Positions 28,823 through 37,620 of a stretch of 64,000 bases of DNA are shown here, one piece after another. A model generated the notes under the pieces. That model was not told where the DNA came from and did no database searches. It saw only the letters and a program-made list of their open reading frames with translations. The position numbers were made by a program, and so were the translations under genes. The first letter of the stretch is position 1. Every line of letters begins with the position of its first letter. The stretch is from the NCBI RefSeq assembly GCF_019311235.1, contig NZ_JAHWDF010000003.1, forward strand, positions 186,001 to 250,000, in the 5' to 3' direction. Origin of the DNA: Mesonia aestuariivivens. GTDB taxonomy: Bacteria > Bacteroidota > Bacteroidia > Flavobacteriales > Flavobacteriaceae.

Positions 28823-31800
28823 TTAACGCTTCATAAGCTTTAAGGTTTGCTGATGATTTTCTGAATGAACTTTTAAAAAGTACATTCCAGCAGCAAAAGA
28901 TTCCATATTTATGGTTGTTTTCTTATTCGTTTCTGAATATTGTTGAATTAAATTTCCGAAGATATCGAACAACTCTATCTTAGAAATTAAATTTTCAGAT
29001 TCAATATTTACAAAACCAGAAGTAGGATTTGGATATATATTGATAAGATTTTGTGTTGAAAATTCTTTAGATGACAAAGTAGAATCTCCCATTAGGGCTA
29101 TGTTATTCAATTTTACTTTATCTCCATTATCCATAAACATATCTTCACCATCAAAACGCATTCTCACTTTAAAATCTGGATTATTGGTAGCCAGACTTAC
29201 ATTAGAAAAATCAAATTCTCTAATTTCATAATCTTCAGGAATACTTACTGTAGCATTTACTAGCCCATCTGTAGACCAAGCATTTCCATCCCAATAATCA
29301 ATCAAGATGGTTTCTGCTGCTCCATTTGTTTCAACAGCAAAAGAAAACTTGATATTTTCTAAATCTCTAGTAGGCATTAAAAATTCTAAATAATTTTCTA
29401 AAGAACCAAACTTAAAGGGTTGCTTTACTTGTACTCCTTTCATAATATCTTCTGAATAAGGAATATCATCGTTAGCCTCGGAAACATAATTTATAGCTGT
29501 AGGAGAGCTTTTTCTTTCAAAAGAAGCTGTTCTCCAATCTGGATGTGTATCTGTAAACGGATATCCGGTTAAACAACTGCTATAATTTATAGTTGCAGAA
29601 AGATTATTACTAGCATAAGTAGCATCTAACCCCAGTAATGAAGTATCATTAGGGATATCACCATCCATCAACCAAAAATATACCACTTCATCTGAAGGCA
29701 TTGGCACACTCACAAAATTTGCTTGAATTTGCATATCTACTGAAGGCGTAATGTTTAACTCAGGGTTAGAACCCGTCATATCACCAGACCAATGAGAAAA
29801 CTCATAACCAGGTAAGGCTATTGCTTCTAAATTAACAGGCACACCTTCAAAATACTGACCTGACCACGGATAAGGATTTGTGTAAACTCCGGGAGTTTCT
29901 TCTTGAATTTCAATAGTATTAACTTTTACAAAACCAGCTTCTACATCAGATACATTTAAATTAAAATTTACAATCGTATTTATAGAGAAAAAATCTTTAA
30001 TCTGATTTCTTTGAACATCGGGACGCAAATTACCCCAATTTAATAATTCTGTTTGCTCTGAAGACTCATAAAAATCTATTTTAGGATAGCGCTATTCGTC
30101 TTCAGCCAAATACGGACTTACTTCATCAAACGTAAAGTTCACCACTTCGTTAAAATAGGTGGTATTCAATACCGTATTTAAAACATCTGCAAACCTATTG
30201 ATAAATTGATTTTGAAATTGCGTACTCGCAAATAAAGAATTTAACAAAGCATCATTACTAGCGTTATTAAGATCTGTCCAATTCTCTAACCAATTGATAT
30301 TATCTTTTAAAGAAGCTTCAAAGTCTTGCATACTTACCCTCCATTTTCCATCTCCATATTTATTATTCACTGGAGTTCTAACTTTCCAAAAGGCTCTTTC
30401 ATAACTATCATTAGCGGCAAAAACTTCTAAAATCATGTGATCTATGTAAGATTCCATATCTAAAAGGTTTGCAGCTTGGTCATAATTAGCTTGCACACTC
30501 AAGTCGTTGTCTAAAATAAAATCTCTCATGGCTATATATTCATCATAATCAGCATCTTCCCCCTCATCTAGATCACAATTAACCCCTTTACAATCAATAA
30601 TTAAAATTTCATCATCATCTAAATCAAAATTTAAGGCGTAGTGACGTTTATCCATTCGGTCTCTAATGGCGGTTAGTCCCCAAAATTCACCATTAATAAA
30701 ATGAATTGCAGGTTGTATTCTTGCGACACCATTATAGATAGGCTGCATAACTCTATTAAATACAACATCGTAAGCGATTGAACCTCCACTTCCGTTACCA
30801 CGTAACATAATTCGCTTATATTCATTATTATTATAAACTGGAGCATCTGTAATAGCTACATTAAATAAGTCGTGTTCAAACTTATCTTCGGAACTATAAT
30901 CACTTCTAGCATATAATCTTAAATTCTTAATCGCTAAAGCTCTAGAATTATTTCCGTGAATTCTAAACCCTCCATTTATATTCATTACAGAATTTAAACT
31001 TGTAGGCTCAAAAAACTCAATATTTACAGGATACTCCCACTCTCTTCCTCTTCTCCAATAATTATTCCAGTTTGGACGCCAATATTAGGTATTATTAGGG
31101 TTTTCTGCTCGCCAAGTATCAAAATCTACCCCCGCAGTTTACACCCCATCATTGTAATCAAATAAATAATTTTCCTGAATTTGTAATGAAATTACAGGTA
31201 TATCGTAAGGGCTACCTCCCGACCAAACAAAATAAGTATGAGATATTGTTTCAGACTCAACACCATTCAAGTAAGCTTTAGCTTTAATAACAGTAGCTTT
31301 TCTTACTGGGTTTAATGGCGTTTCTAATATGTTTTGGTTTGGATTTTTACCTGTTAATTCATCAGGATCTGATGATCTATCTTCAATAGGTATAGGCGAA
31401 GCATACATATTAGATGTATATTGATCATAAAGTAACGGACCCGGAACATCTGTAGGTTGCAAAGGATATTCATTTTTATAAGAATAACTTGTTCCTCCTA
31501 TATTGGTTATACTTGGCTCTGAACCGTCTAGCGTATAAACTATTTGTGCATTAATATTAGAATGTGTTAAACTCAAATCGAACTCCGTCGTATATAATCC
31601 TGAAGAAAAAGAAAAATTTGGCGGAGTCATTAATTCAGAAAAACCACTCCCTGTATTTGTTGCACCGGGTGTACTGGTATAAAAATACAACCAAGATCCT
31701 ATCCCGTCTGGCTGCCGAGCATAAGAAACATTAGATTCTAAATCTACAGCGGGCACTTGGTCAATTTCAGTTCCATCAGCATTCGTAAAAATGATGTCTT

Positions 31801-32148
31801 CTCCTCCCGAACTTATTTTAAAATTAGTGTGCAAATTTTGATCTACTACAGATGTGCATTTATCTGAATACCAAACTATTAAGTATTCTACTGCTGAATA
31901 ATATAAGCAGGAAAAACCCATTGAAAAAGATCTGCACTATCATCAGTAAGACCAAATCCATCTAAATTTATTGCGGTATTCCCATAGTTAAAAATTTCTA
32001 TCCAATCTTCATAATCACCTTCTTCATCTGCAACCACATCATCGTTAGAGGCCATAATCTCATTAATCGCTAAATCTTGACTATGCAATGAGAGATTTAA
32101 AAAAAATATAAAAATCAAGCTAAATTTAAGAGTAATTGTTTTTATCAT
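28823..32148 (-). pseudogene. Decayed lamin-tail / CotH kinase / T9SS-sorted surface protein
   Basis: One ancestral gene of about 1,108 codons now in pieces. The start (32148) gives a signal peptide and the beginning of a lamin-tail domain (LAINEIMASNDDVVADEEGD then YEDWIEIFNYG). Near 31888 the frame shifts by one base (PAYIIQQ-stop versus EYLIVWYSDK in the next frame). From there to 28823 the frame is continuous except for three stops: TAA at 31139-31141, TAA near 31085, and TAG at 30092-30094. Between them are chitobiase-like repeats, the CotH kinase domain (INGGFRIHGNNSRALAIKNL, RDRMDKRHYALN, MQDFEASL) and a type IX secretion tail (NIYPNPTSGFVNI ... GMYFLKV). Between the second and third stops the sequence still reads as protein, so decay is recent. 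Confidence 0.88.
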
Positions 32149-32321
32149 ATAAAAGAATTTAGACCAAAAGATGCAAAAGCTAAAAGTTTAACTAGAGTCA
32201 TTATTAATTAAAACTATGGTTTATTTGTTTAAATAAACAAAACTAAAGCTTCTACAGGCTAAAACACAAATTATTCGATATAACGAATTAAAACACGATT
32301 AGAGCTACGAAAACAAATATT

Positions 32322-32365
32322 AACTACAAAAATAGTTGATTAACTTATTTTTTAGTTTATATTTG
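32322..32365 (+). promoter_or_regulatory. Promoter and candidate BlaI operator of the thioredoxin-blaI-blaR1 operon
   Basis: TTG (32336-32338), 19-bp spacer and TATATTTG (32358-32365) form an ideal Bacteroidota promoter; the start codon is 25 bp downstream of the box. The inverted repeat AACTA-CAAAAA-TAGTT (32322-32337) overlaps the -33 element and a second one, AACT-N8-AGTT (32342-32357), fills the spacer. Their position suggests the binding site of the operon's own BlaI repressor. Confidence 0.6.
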
Positions 32366-32389
32366 AATTAACCATAATATATTGTTCTA

Positions 32390-33175
32390 ATGAGAAAAAT
32401 TATACTATTTACCTTTTTACTTATTAACCTCATTTCATATAGCCAAAATAAAACTATTGAAAAACCTAGCTATATCTATATTGCTAACGACGAATTAATT
32501 TCTGAAGAAGCCCTAGACAGTTTAGTTCAAAATGGAAAAGTTATCTCTTTAAAAAAAGGAGTTTCTCAAGAAAAAAGAGATCAGCTTGCTAAGAAGCATC
32601 AAGGAAAAATAGGAGATAAAGAATTTATTATAATTATTTCTACTCATACTAGTCAAAAAAATACTAAACGTCAAGAAATCAAAATTGATAACAATGATTA
32701 TACTCAATTTAGCTTTGAAAATCAAGGTAACAAACTTCAAGTAGGTGATCAAACAGAAGATTTTACAGTGACACTTACGTCTGGAGAAAAAATCACATTA
32801 TCAAATTTAAAAGGAAAAGTAGTTTTGCTAAACTTTTGGGCTACTTGGTGTGCACCTTGTCTAATGGAACTTTATGAGTTTCCTAAACAAATTTTCAAAC
32901 CTTACAAAAATGAAAATTTTGTTTTTTTGGCTATTTCTAGAGGAGAAGAAAAAGAGAAAGTTATTAACAAACTCATACAGTTAAAACAAAAAGGAATTGA
33001 TTTTGAATCTGGTTTAGATCCAAATAAAAAAATTTGGAATAAGTACGCCACTAAATATATTCCTAAAAATTTTGTGATCGATAAAAATGGGGTCATACAA
33101 TTTATTTCTACAGGAAATACAGAAGGCAATGTAAAAAAGATCTCCAAAACGATTAGTAAACTACTTAAAGAATAA
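32390..33175 (+). CDS. Exported thioredoxin-family (TlpA/ResA-like) protein
   Basis: Protein of 261 residues with a signal peptide (about 1-19, ISYSQ). Residues 20-110 are a charged domain I do not recognise; 115-261 are an AhpC/TSA-thioredoxin fold with the redox motif C154-A-P-C157 in NFWATWCAPCLMEL and IPKNFVIDKNGVI carrying the cis-proline-side loop. Such proteins act as periplasmic disulfide reductases. It is the first gene of an operon with blaI and blaR1 (1 bp and 1 bp overlap spacing), so its expression is probably induced with them. Confidence 0.88.
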   Translation: MRKIILFTFLLINLISYSQNKTIEKPSYIYIANDELISEEALDSLVQNGKVISLKKGVSQEKRDQLAKKHQGKIGDKEFIIIISTHTSQKNTKRQEIKIDNNDYTQFSFENQGNKLQVGDQTEDFTVTLTSGEKITLSNLKGKVVLLNFWATWCAPCLMELYEFPKQIFKPYKNENFVFLAISRGEEKEKVINKLIQLKQKGIDFESGLDPNKKIWNKYATKYIPKNFVIDKNGVIQFISTGNTEGNVKKISKTISKLLKE

Positions 33176-33176
33176 C

Positions 33177-33536
33177 ATGGAAAAACTCACCAATAAAGAA
33201 GAAGAGGTAATGCAAGCATTATGGAAGCTAGAAAAAGCTTTTGTAAAAGAAATTTTAGCAGAAATGCCCAATACCAAACTGCATTACAATACAGTTTCTA
33301 CACTAGTTAGAAAATTGGAAAATAAAAACTTTGTTGCTCACGAAGCGTTTGGGAATACCCACCGCTACTACCCAATAATTAGTAAAGAAAACTACAGCTC
33401 TTACTTTATGAAGAATGCTTCACAGAAGTTGTTTGATAATTCATATAAAAAGATGGTTTCCTTTTTTGCTAAAGAAGAAAAAATTAGTGCAGAAGAATTG
33501 CGAGAAATTTTAGAAATTATTGAAAACAAAAAATAA
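33177..33536 (+). CDS. blaI: BlaI/MecI/CopY family transcriptional repressor
   Basis: Winged-helix repressor of 119 residues, the normal size. It begins EKLTNKEEEVMQALWKLEKA, has the recognition part KLHYNTVSTLVRKLENKNFV (30-49) and the wing AFGNTHRYYPI, and a C-terminal dimerisation helix. In this family the repressor is removed from DNA by cleavage started by a BlaR1-type membrane protease, which is encoded by the next gene, overlapping by one base. Confidence 0.93.
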   Translation: MEKLTNKEEEVMQALWKLEKAFVKEILAEMPNTKLHYNTVSTLVRKLENKNFVAHEAFGNTHRYYPIISKENYSSYFMKNASQKLFDNSYKKMVSFFAKEEKISAEELREILEIIENKK

Positions 33537-35596
33537 TGGATTTCTACACTTACCTTTTAAAAAGTTCAGCTATTCTAGGGTTGTTTTTCTTAGTAGATTA
33601 CTTCTTGCTTAAAAAAGAGACTACTTTTAATCACAATCGCTATTTTCTTTTATTCGGAATTTTTTGTGCGATCGTTGGTCCTTTTATAATTTTCATAGAA
33701 GTGAGTTATGTTGAATCAACTATTAATCCTATAGATTTAAATGAATTATCTATGGAAAATTCAGCTCTAATTGATGATGAAGCTTTTGACTGGGTTTCAA
33801 TAATTTTCTACACCTACTTAATGGGAGTAATTATTATGCTAGTTCGGTTTGCAGTTCAGTTATTTGGTTTATTAAAAGTGTTAAAACTACCTAAACGAAA
33901 AGACAATGAAGGTTTTTTTCATTTAGAACTTACAGAAAATCTTTCTCCATTTTCATTTTTCAACTACATCGCCTACCACTTAAATTCGTATGACCAAAAT
34001 GACCTTGGATTTATTATTGAGCACGAAAAGGTTCATGCACGACAATATCATTCGATAGACGTTTTACTTAATCAGCTTTTATTAGTTCTGCTTTGGTTTA
34101 ACCCTTTAGCTTGGTACTATCAAAAACGAATTTTAGAAAATTTAGAATTTATCGCCGATCGTGCGATTGCCAATCAAACCGAAGAGCAACAAAAAAATTA
34201 CGAATTAACTTTATTAAAGGTTTCGACGAATTACGAAGCGCCAAGTTTAGCTAATCAATTTTATCAATCATTAATCAAAAAACGAATCGTTATGTTAAAC
34301 AAAAAATCATCAAGAAAATACGCTTTTCTAAAAAGCGCTTTCATTTTACCTTTACTAGGCTTCTTTTTATGGAGTTTTAATGTGAAGGAAGAAATAGAAT
34401 ATATTAACCAAGAGGAAATTGAAGAAACTATAAATTTTCAGGTATATTCTACTGAAATTTTACACACTTTCAAAGATTTCGAAGTTGTTTATGATAAGAA
34501 TACAACAATAGATCAGTTAAATTCTGACAAGAAATTTTTAGAAGATAAATTCCCTATACAAATCACTTACAGCAATGTAAATTTTAACCGCAACAATAAA
34601 CTCACAAGTCTAACCCTAGAAATTAAGGAAACAAAATTCAACAGCTCTTCTATCGCCACTACAAACAATAACGGCAGACCTATTAAAGACAAAGTGTTTA
34701 TTATGCAATCGCTAGATGAAGACGGAAGAAGCAGAATCACAGCTGGAACAGTAAGCGCCAAAGAAAGTAAATCAAAAAGCTTCAACAAAAAAAACAACTC
34801 TTCAAACATTAGCAAATTACTAAGTGAGAATAAAAAGATTGTATTTAACGGAAATAAAAAAAACTTAAAAGAATTAAAAAATACTATTATAAAAGTTTCT
34901 AACTATTCGGTGAAAAATGGAATTATCCATATTAAAGGTGAAATAATTGCTGACTATGTTGATGAAATGAATGGATCGCAACCAAAAACATTTGTAAAAA
35001 TAAATGAAGAAACTAGAGCCAGTGTTATTCAGTTTTCTGGAGTTAAAGTGACTTCTGAAAATAAAAATAATACTATCAAAACTGAAGAGAGTGTTTCTAA
35101 TTCGATTGTAGAAAAAAATCCGAATAAAATAAACGCTTCAGAATTTCCTGAGGAAAATAATAGTGTTAGATACAGTGGTGATCAACCTGCACCACTTTAC
35201 ATTATTGATGGTAAAAAGGCAGATGATGAAAATGTAATCTCTAAAATAAATCCAGATACTATCGAAAAGATGAATATCTTAAAAGATAAAAACGCTATAG
35301 AAAAATATGGTGAAGAGGGAAAATATGGTGTGGTAGAAATTTTCTTAAAAAATGAAGCGACTTCTGCTCACGCTAACCAAAATATTGTAGAAATCACAAA
35401 AAAAGACTCCAAAGAAGATATACTGAAGAAAGAAAATATTCTGATTATTCTCGACGGAGAAGAAATTTCTAGAGTAGATATGGATGAGCTTGACCCTAAT
35501 TCAATTAAAAGCGTAACTGTTTTAAAAGAAAAGAAAGCTATTAAAAAATATGGTAAGAAAGCTAACGACGGTGTCATTTTGATTGACACAAAGTAA
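33536..35596 (+). CDS. blaR1: BlaR1-type M56 membrane metallopeptidase with plug-like repeats
   Basis: 686 residues. The N-terminal half has about four membrane helices (6-24, 37-57, 85-110, 177-193) around the M56 zinc site H163-E-K-V-H167 and ENLEFIADRA (201-210). After a last helix (about 265-280) comes a large extracytoplasmic part with no beta-lactamase sensor domain. Near its end two similar units occur: PAPLYIIDGKK...INPDTIEKMNILKD...YGEEGKYGVVEI (about 547-603) and ILIILDGEEIS...LDPNSIKSVTVLKE...YGKKANDGVILIDTK (to the end), like the plug motif of TonB-dependent receptors. Presumed to cleave BlaI in response to an unknown envelope signal. Confidence 0.88.
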   Translation: MDFYTYLLKSSAILGLFFLVDYFLLKKETTFNHNRYFLLFGIFCAIVGPFIIFIEVSYVESTINPIDLNELSMENSALIDDEAFDWVSIIFYTYLMGVIIMLVRFAVQLFGLLKVLKLPKRKDNEGFFHLELTENLSPFSFFNYIAYHLNSYDQNDLGFIIEHEKVHARQYHSIDVLLNQLLLVLLWFNPLAWYYQKRILENLEFIADRAIANQTEEQQKNYELTLLKVSTNYEAPSLANQFYQSLIKKRIVMLNKKSSRKYAFLKSAFILPLLGFFLWSFNVKEEIEYINQEEIEETINFQVYSTEILHTFKDFEVVYDKNTTIDQLNSDKKFLEDKFPIQITYSNVNFNRNNKLTSLTLEIKETKFNSSSIATTNNNGRPIKDKVFIMQSLDEDGRSRITAGTVSAKESKSKSFNKKNNSSNISKLLSENKKIVFNGNKKNLKELKNTIIKVSNYSVKNGIIHIKGEIIADYVDEMNGSQPKTFVKINEETRASVIQFSGVKVTSENKNNTIKTEESVSNSIVEKNPNKINASEFPEENNSVRYSGDQPAPLYIIDGKKADDENVISKINPDTIEKMNILKDKNAIEKYGEEGKYGVVEIFLKNEATSAHANQNIVEITKKDSKEDILKKENILIILDGEEISRVDMDELDPNSIKSVTVLKEKKAIKKYGKKANDGVILIDTK

Positions 35597-35621
35597 AAAG
35601 CCTATAGTTTTCTTAAAAAAC

Positions 35622-35655
35622 AAATCCTTGAAGCATTCCTTTAAGGATTTTTGTA
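35622..35655 (+). terminator. Terminator of the blaI-blaR1 operon
   Basis: AAATCCTT / AAGGATTT stem with a 13-base loop, followed by TTG and T-rich sequence, 26 bp after the blaR1 stop. A longer inverted repeat (35604-35614 with 35663-35673) encloses it and reaches the next start codon. Confidence 0.7.
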
Positions 35656-35671
35656 TTTTTAAAAGAAAACT

Positions 35672-35854
35672 ATGGGACTTAAATCTTCATTCTTCAAGGG
35701 ACTTTCTAAACTGAATAAAATTATACTCCCTAATTATACTAAAAAAGGGCTAGAATTAGAAAATGCTACTAAATTTCAATTGGCTATTATTGGTTGGAAA
35801 GCTTGGGTTACCAAACATGCTACCAATCACAATCAAAAATTACTGGGTAATTAA
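35672..35854 (+). CDS. Conserved small flavobacterial protein
   Basis: 60 residues, basic: MGLKSSFFKGLSKLNKIILP then NYTKKGLELENATKFQLAII and GWKAWVTKHATNHNQ. I recall short flavobacterial proteins of the same pattern (FFKxLAKxNKxxLPxxxKKxLDLxKAxKxQxAxxGWxxxVTKxAL), sometimes mislabelled SsrA-binding protein, but the function is not known to me. It ends four bases inside the converging apt gene. Its start codon is partly paired in a long inverted repeat. Confidence 0.65.
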   Translation: MGLKSSFFKGLSKLNKIILPNYTKKGLELENATKFQLAIIGWKAWVTKHATNHNQKLLGN

Positions 35855-36360
35855 TAACTCAAAAGTGATTTTACCTCAACTCCATTTAATTTCTCTCTTC
35901 CTTTAAGAAAATTTAATTCGATTAAGAAATTGCATTGAATTATTTCTCCTCCCAAACGTTCTACCAAATTACAGGCGGCTTTTGCTGTACCTCCGGTAGC
36001 CAAAACATCATCATGAATAAGAACTTTTTGCCCCGGTTTAATAGCATCTATATGAATTTCTAATTCATCTTGACCATATTCTAAATCATAAGCCTCTGCT
36101 AAAGTTTTATAAGGCAACTTGCCTTTTTTACGAATAGGCACAAAGCCCGTATTAAAATGTTTAGCAAGTAAGGTGGCTAGAAAATAACCACGAGACTCAA
36201 TACCGACCACTACATCTACTTCTGATTTGATTTGACTAGCAAAACTTTTCACACAAAAACCTAAAGCTTCAGAGCTTTGTAACAGCGGTGTAATATCTTT
36301 ATAAGAAATCCCTTCTTTAGGAAAGTCTGGAACGATTCTAATATATTCTTCTAAATTCAT
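35851..36360 (-). CDS. apt: Adenine phosphoribosyltransferase
   Basis: Purine salvage enzyme making AMP from adenine and PRPP; 169 residues, the normal length. It has the N-terminal IRIVPDFPKEGISYKDITPL and the PRPP-binding signature VLIHDDVLATGGTAKAACNL with the two acidic residues and TGGT loop. Cytosolic homodimer. Monocistronic; converges on the preceding small gene. Confidence 0.97.
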   Translation of the reverse strand: MNLEEYIRIVPDFPKEGISYKDITPLLQSSEALGFCVKSFASQIKSEVDVVVGIESRGYFLATLLAKHFNTGFVPIRKKGKLPYKTLAEAYDLEYGQDELEIHIDAIKPGQKVLIHDDVLATGGTAKAACNLVERLGGEIIQCNFLIELNFLKGREKLNGVEVKSLLSY

Positions 36361-36433
36361 AAGTGAGTTTACTAATTTTCGAAGATATAAATAAGCTTTG
36401 AAAACTAAAAGTTCATTTTCATTGAAAAAAAAT

Positions 36434-36463
36434 TTGCAGTTTTAAAGAAAAGAAATATATTTG
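36434..36463 (+). promoter_or_regulatory. Promoter of the tRNA-Arg gene
   Basis: TTG (36434-36436), exactly 19 bp, then TATATTTG (36456-36463), an ideal match to the Bacteroidota housekeeping promoter, 12 bp before the tRNA. Confidence 0.8.
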
Positions 36464-36475
36464 CAACCTCAAAAA

Positions 36476-36549
36476 GGCCTCGTGGCGCAACTGAATAGCG
36501 CACCTGATTACGGCTCAGGAGGTTCCAGGTTTGAATCCTGGCGAGGTCA
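36476..36549 (+). tRNA. tRNA-Arg (anticodon ACG)
   Basis: 74-nt cloverleaf: acceptor GGCCTCG / CGAGGTC (one G-U pair), D arm GCGC-AACTGAATA-GCGC, anticodon arm CCTGA-TTACGGC-TCAGG with anticodon ACG, T arm CCAGG-TTTGAAT-CCTGG, discriminator A. CCA is not encoded. ACG is read as inosine-CG after deamination and serves CGN arginine codons. Confidence 0.97.
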
Positions 36550-36552
36550 CTA

Positions 36553-36590
36553 AAAAAAAGCAACTTACTACTTTGTAAGTTGCTTTTTTA
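36553..36590 (+). terminator. Terminator of tRNA-Arg
   Basis: AAAAGCAACTTAC / GTAAGTTGCTTTT stem with a TACTTT loop and a T run, directly after the tRNA. Confidence 0.9.
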
Positions 36591-36654
36591 CTTTATAGCA
36601 TATATAATTTCACCTGTTTATAGTTTTAACCTACTTATATTGTTTTTCACAAAA

Positions 36655-36685
36655 CAAAAAAACTCCACCTATTGGTGAAGTTTAT
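36655..36685 (-). terminator. Terminator of the 64-residue membrane protein gene
   Basis: Minus strand AACTTCACC-AATA-GGTGGAGTT with one mismatch, followed by seven T. Confidence 0.75.
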
Positions 36686-36709
36686 ATAAAACAATAATAA
36701 AATTTATTC

Positions 36710-36901
36710 TTATTCAAAAATTTTATTTTCTACCGCTAAGTCTTGAGAACGATCAATCTCTGAAGTTTTCTCTAGATTGTAAGCTTCAGAAACTTTCTGA
36801 TTGAAATAATGAAAAGGAAAAACATAACATATACCTACAAACACAGTTGCCCAAATTGTTACGAATAATACAAATCTTTTTATAAAGCCTAAAACACCCA
36901 T
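36710..36901 (-). CDS. Small single-helix membrane protein, unknown
   Basis: From ATG at 36901 (the frame opens two codons earlier at a TTG): 63 residues, MGVLGFIKRFVLFVTIWATV with one membrane helix (about 8-28), then a short acidic soluble tail. No family recognised. A -7 box TATGTTTG (minus, 36950-36957) lies about 50 bp upstream, preceded by two direct repeats TGCATTTAATCT 20 bp apart, suggesting regulated expression. Confidence 0.6.
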   Translation of the reverse strand: MGVLGFIKRFVLFVTIWATVFVGICYVFPFHYFNQKVSEAYNLEKTSEIDRSQDLAVENKIFE

Positions 36902-37212
36902 TTTCAATAAGATTATTGCTACAATAAATGTAGCTAATTAATTACACTACAAACATATGCATTTAATCTATACAATGTGCATTTAATCTGATTTTTTTGC
37001 GATTTTTTAACCATTATGTAATAATGAAAAAAAATCAATTTAATTTCTAAATCCCTTTAAACCCAGATTTTATATGAGTTTTTGAAATTTTATTAGCATT
37101 ATAGTTCAACTGAAAAAGATAAACATTCATTACTTTAAAATAAAGTAATGAATGTTTATCTAACTCTTATTTTTGATGAAAATGGAATTTTTTAAGAATC
37201 CATCAATATATT
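36902..37212. promoter_or_regulatory. Intergenic region with direct repeats and a long hairpin
   Basis: 311 bp. From left: the -7 box for the small membrane protein (36950-36957, minus), direct repeats TGCATTTAATCT at 36958-36969 and 36978-36989, an unremarkable AT-rich middle, and the 21-bp hairpin at 37117-37161 that ends the DUF805 gene. Confidence 0.5.
37113..37161 (-). terminator. Long AT-rich terminator hairpin after the DUF805 gene
   Basis: Arms 37117-37137 and 37141-37161 are perfectly complementary over 21 bp (for example AAACATTCATTACTTTA) with a three-base loop; on the minus strand a T run follows. It lies 52 bp beyond the DUF805 stop. Confidence 0.7.
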
Positions 37213-37608
37213 TTATTCTTTCTGTGGTTCAAAAGGTTCATATTTTGGGTTGAGTCCGTATTGATTATCTCGCATTTCAGTATCTGTAATAGATAAGACA
37301 AAGCCCCAGATTGGCCCTACTAAGGGTATAAAATTTACCAACAACATCCAACCACTTTTTCCAATATCATGTAACCTTCTTACACTTACAGCCAATGAAG
37401 GGACTAATACTGCTAATACATAAACTAAATATATAAAAAGAAAGAGTTGTGTATTGAATAGTTTACTTAACGCAACACCTATTATTACGCTTATAAACAT
37501 GAACACACAATTTAATAAACTAAACATAAAATACTCTTTACGACGTGCTCTACCGTTAAAATCTGCGTATTGTTTTAATGCTTTTAAGTACCATTTCATA
37601 AGATCCAT
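37213..37608 (-). CDS. DUF805 family membrane protein
   Basis: 131 residues with four membrane helices. Typical DUF805 features: the start WYLKALKQYADFNGRARRKE, then VRRLHDIGKSGWMLLVNFIP and the end TEMRDNQYGLNPKY. Function unknown. It follows the 141-residue membrane protein gene by 12 bp and probably shares its transcript. Confidence 0.9.
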   Translation of the reverse strand: MDLMKWYLKALKQYADFNGRARRKEYFMFSLLNCVFMFISVIIGVALSKLFNTQLFLFIYLVYVLAVLVPSLAVSVRRLHDIGKSGWMLLVNFIPLVGPIWGFVLSITDTEMRDNQYGLNPKYEPFEPQKE

Positions 37609-37620
37609 GTTTTTTTATAA

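Noticed and set aside
28823-32148. Stop-codon reassignment or programmed read-through explaining the in-frame TAA and TAG codons
   Set aside because: Many intact genes in the window end at TAA or TAG, a one-base frameshift is also present, and a prfA gene for reading both codons is encoded here.
37113-37161. 21-bp hairpin as a mobile element end
   Set aside because: Arms are adjacent with a three-base loop, the T run follows on the gene side and no second copy is visible; terminator is the simpler explanation.
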